Assembly: GCF_021155765.1 (NCBI RefSeq)
Contig: NC_060110.1
Location: forward strand, 3,472,001 to 3,536,000
Source of the DNA: Diprion similis
Lineage: Eukaryota; Arthropoda; Insecta; Hymenoptera; Diprionidae
Direction: 5' to 3'
Length of the DNA: 64,000 bases
Both the position numbers and the translations under genes were made by a program. Position 1 is the first letter of the stretch. Each line of letters starts with the position of its first letter. This document shows, piece by piece, positions 61,301-64,000 of the stretch. The notes beneath the pieces are model-generated. The model saw nothing but the letters and a program-made list of their open reading frames with translations, was not told the origin of the DNA and did no database searches.

Positions 61301-64000
61301 AGTTACAGCCAAAAAACTGCAGATTTACATCGTCATTTCTTTGCTGTTGGTCCTACGCTCTTTTTAATGTCTTTTTTGAGTTCCTGAGGTTCCAATTAGC
61401 CGAAAAACGGTCATACTAATCAATTCGGAGACCAGAAATTTTCGGCTCCAAAAATCGCAAAAAAAGTAAGGTTAACCCCTTTGGATTTTTGGCGAAAATT
61501 TCGACGACTTTGAAAAGTGCTGCAAATAATTCTTTAGGGCACTATTCCAACGTAATTTTGCGAGAGAAATCGATTGAGCGCAGTCCCAATTCGCTGCGAG
61601 CAACGGATCAAAAGTTACAGCCAAAAAACTGCAGATTTTCATCGTCATTTCTCTGCTGTTGGTCCTACGCTCTTTTTAATGTCTTTTTTGAGTTCCTGAG
61701 GTTTCAATTAGCCGAAAAACGGTTATACAAATCAATTCGGAGACCAGAAATTTTTGGCTCCAAAAATCGCAAAAAAAGTAAGGTTAACCCCTTTGGATTT
61801 TTGGCGAAAATTTCGACGACTTTGAAAAGTGCTGCAGTTAATTCTTTAGGGCACTATTCCGACGTATTTTTGCGAGAGAAATCGATTGAGCGCAGTCCCA
61901 ATACGCTGCGAGTAACGGATCAAAAGTTACAGCCAAAAAACTGCAGATTTTCATCGTCATTTCTTTGCTGTTGGTCCTACGCTCTTTTTAATGTCTTTTT
62001 TGAGTTCCTGAGGTTCCAATTAGCCAAAAAACGGTCATACAAATCAATTCGGAGACCAGAAATTTTCAGCTCCAAAAATCGCAAAAAAAGTAAGGTTAAC
62101 CCCTTTGGATTTTTGTCGAAAATTTCGACGACTTTGAAAAGTGCTGCAATTAATTCTTTAGGGCACTATTCCGACGTAATTTTGCGAGAGAAATCGATTG
62201 AGCGCAGTCCCAATACGCTGCGAGTAACGGATCAAAAGTTACAGCCAAAAAACTGCAGATTTACATCGTCATTTCTTTGCTGTTGGTCCTACGCTCTTTT
62301 TAATGTCTTTTTTGAGTTCCTGAGGTTCCAATTAGCCGAAAAACGGTCATACTAATCAATTCGAAGACCAGAAATTTTCGGCTCCAAAAATCGCAAAAAA
62401 AGTAAGGTTAACCCCTTTGGATTTTTGGCGAAAATTTCGACGACTTTGAAAAGTGCTGCAAATAATTCTTTAGGGCACTATTCCAACGTAATTTTGCGAG
62501 AGAAATCGATTGAGCGCAGTCCCAATTCGCTGCGAGCAACGGATCAAAAGTTACAGCCAAAAAACTGCAGATTTTCATCGTCATTTCTCTGCTGTTGGTC
62601 CTACGCTCTTTTTGATGTCTTTTTTGAGTTCCTGAGGTTTCAATTAGCCGAAAAACGGTTATACAAATCAATTCGGAGACCAGAAATTTTTGGCTCCAAA
62701 AATCGCAAAAAAAGTAAGGTTAACCCCTTTGGATTTTTGGCGAAAATTTCGACGACTTTGAAAAGTGCTGCAGTTAATTCTTTAGGGCACTATTCCGACG
62801 TATTTTTGCGAGAGAAATCGATTGAGCGCAGTCCCAATACGCTGCGAGTAACGGATCAAAAGTTACAGCCAAAAAACTGCAGATTTTCATCGTCATTTCT
62901 TTGCTGTTGGTCCTACGCTCTTTTTAATGTCTTTTTTGAGTTCCTGAGGTTCCAATTAGCCAAAAAACGGTCATACAAATCAATTCGGAGACCAGAAATT
63001 TTCAGCTCCAAAAATCGCAAAAAAAGTAAGGTTAACCCCTTTGGATTTTTGTCGAAAATTTCGACGACTTTGAAAAGTGCTGCAATTAATTCTTTAGGGC
63101 ACTATTCCGACGTTATTTTGCGAGAGAAATCGATTGAGCGCAGTCCCAATACGCTGCGAGCAACGGATCAAAAGGTACAGCCAAAAAACTGCAGATTTTC
63201 ATCGTCATTCCTCTGCTGTTGGTCCTACGCTCTTTTTAATGTCTTTTCTGAGTTCCTGAGGTTCCAATTAGCCGAAAAACAGTCATACAAATCAATTCGG
63301 AGACCAGAAATTTTCGGCTCCAAAAATCGCAAAAAAAGTAAGGTTAACCCCTTTGGATTTTTGTCGAAAATTTCGACGACTTTGAAAAGTGCTGCAATTA
63401 ATTCTTTAGGGCACTATTCCGACGTATTTTTGCAAGAGAAATCGATTGAGCGCAGTCCCAATACGCTGCGAGTAACGGATCAAAAGTTACAGCCAAAAAA
63501 CTGCAGATTTTCATCGTCATTTCTCTGCTGTTGGTCCTACGCTCTTTTTAATGTCTTTTTTGAGTTCCTGAGGTTTCAATTAGCCGAAAAACGGTTATAC
63601 AAATCAATTCGGAGACCAGAAATTTTTGGCTCCAAAAATCGCAAAAAAAGTAAGGTTAACCCCTTTGGATTTTTGGCGAAAATTTCGACGACTTTGAAAA
63701 TTGCTGCAGTTAATTCTTTAGGGCACTATTCCGACGTATTTTTGCGAGAGAAATCGATTGAGCGCAGTCCCAATACGCTGCGAGTAACGGATCAAAAGTT
63801 ACAGCCAAAAAACTGCAGATTTTCATCGTCATTTCTTTGCTGTTGGTCCTACGCTCTTTTTAATGTCTTTTTTGAGTTCCTGAGGTTCCAATTAGCCAAA
63901 AAACGGTCATACAAATCAATTCGGAGACCAGAAATTTTCAGCTCCAAAAATCGCAAAAAAGTAAGGTTAACCCCTTTGGATTTTTGTCGAAAATTTCGAC
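58325..64000. repeat. 312-bp tandem satellite array
   Basis: The anchor GTTAACCCCTTTGG (GCTAACCC in the left copies) recurs at 58664, 58975, 59287, 59599, 59911, then every 312 bp (60223, 60535, 60847 and so on to 63655), and one base early at 63966. The first recognisable copy starts near 58325 and is 339 bp long. About 18 monomers are seen and the array runs off the right edge. Left-edge monomers are the most diverged and internal ones nearly identical. Confidence 0.97.
60847..63654. repeat. Higher-order (936-bp trimer) zone in the satellite
   Basis: Monomers starting at 60847, 61159 and 61471 are each matched almost exactly by those at 61783, 62095 and 62407, down to private variants (GCAGTTAATTC with GACGTATTTTTG; GATTTACATCG; GCAAATAATTC with CCAACG). 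The first type returns at 62719 and 63655, again 936 bp apart, but with other monomers between. Confidence 0.85.

Noticed and set aside
59830-62355. Long forward ORFs of 293, 184 and 288 codons inside the satellite
   Set aside because: The period (312) is a multiple of three, so any stop-free monomer frame stays open across copies. Interruptions are single-base stop changes (for example CATCGTAAT for CATCGTCAT), there is no start context, and edge monomers shift frame. Most likely chance.
1-64000. tRNA, rRNA, CRISPR or operon-like bacterial features
   Set aside because: None seen; introns, splice sites and gene family all indicate an insect nuclear genome. I could not run a tRNA or ncRNA search, so short RNA genes may be missed.

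Overview
The window is AT-rich eukaryotic DNA from an insect, most likely a hymenopteran. The reason is a head-to-tail array of seven odorant receptor genes (7tm_6 family), all on the + strand, of the intron-rich, tandemly expanded kind typical of wasps, ants, bees and sawflies. I cannot name the species from sequence alone.

Receptor layout: OR-A (22-1057) has only its five 3' exons here and continues off the left edge. OR-B (7748-12003), OR-C (16008-18754), OR-D (20303-27960), OR-E (33792-37084), OR-F (39839-48363) and OR-G (49569-56143) all look intact. Every gene has the same exon plan: a tiny first exon (6 or 27 nt), then 445/448, 286/289, 100, 111, 156 and 51 nt, with the same intron phases. 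The spliced frames are open and give proteins of 382-391 aa. All seven presumably encode ligand-binding subunits that pair with Orco in the dendrites of olfactory neurons.

The most striking signal is upstream of the genes. OR-C, -D, -E and -F carry a block with fixed internal spacing: ATTGG at -68, CCWATCAG at -53, a TGTTTAC-like box at -34, an arthropod-type initiator (TCAGT) at +1, and a first-exon start codon at +30. OR-B and probably OR-G carry variants of it. In OR-D and OR-E the first-exon ATG has decayed (ATA, TTG) and an ATG at the start of exon 2 must be used. In OR-F the reverse holds. OR-C has both.

Introns and intergenic DNA hold many fold-back or MITE-like elements, notably an 800-bp one in OR-D with TTAA duplications whose empty site survives in OR-E. 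There are also remnants of a retrotransposon protease region (upstream of OR-D), a BEL/Pao-like element and a P-element-like transposase (both in the 5.2-kb last intron of OR-D), and a degenerate Cys-rich mobile-element-like fragment near 57 kb. From about 58.3 kb to the right edge lies a tandem satellite with a 312-bp monomer, partly organised into 936-bp trimers.
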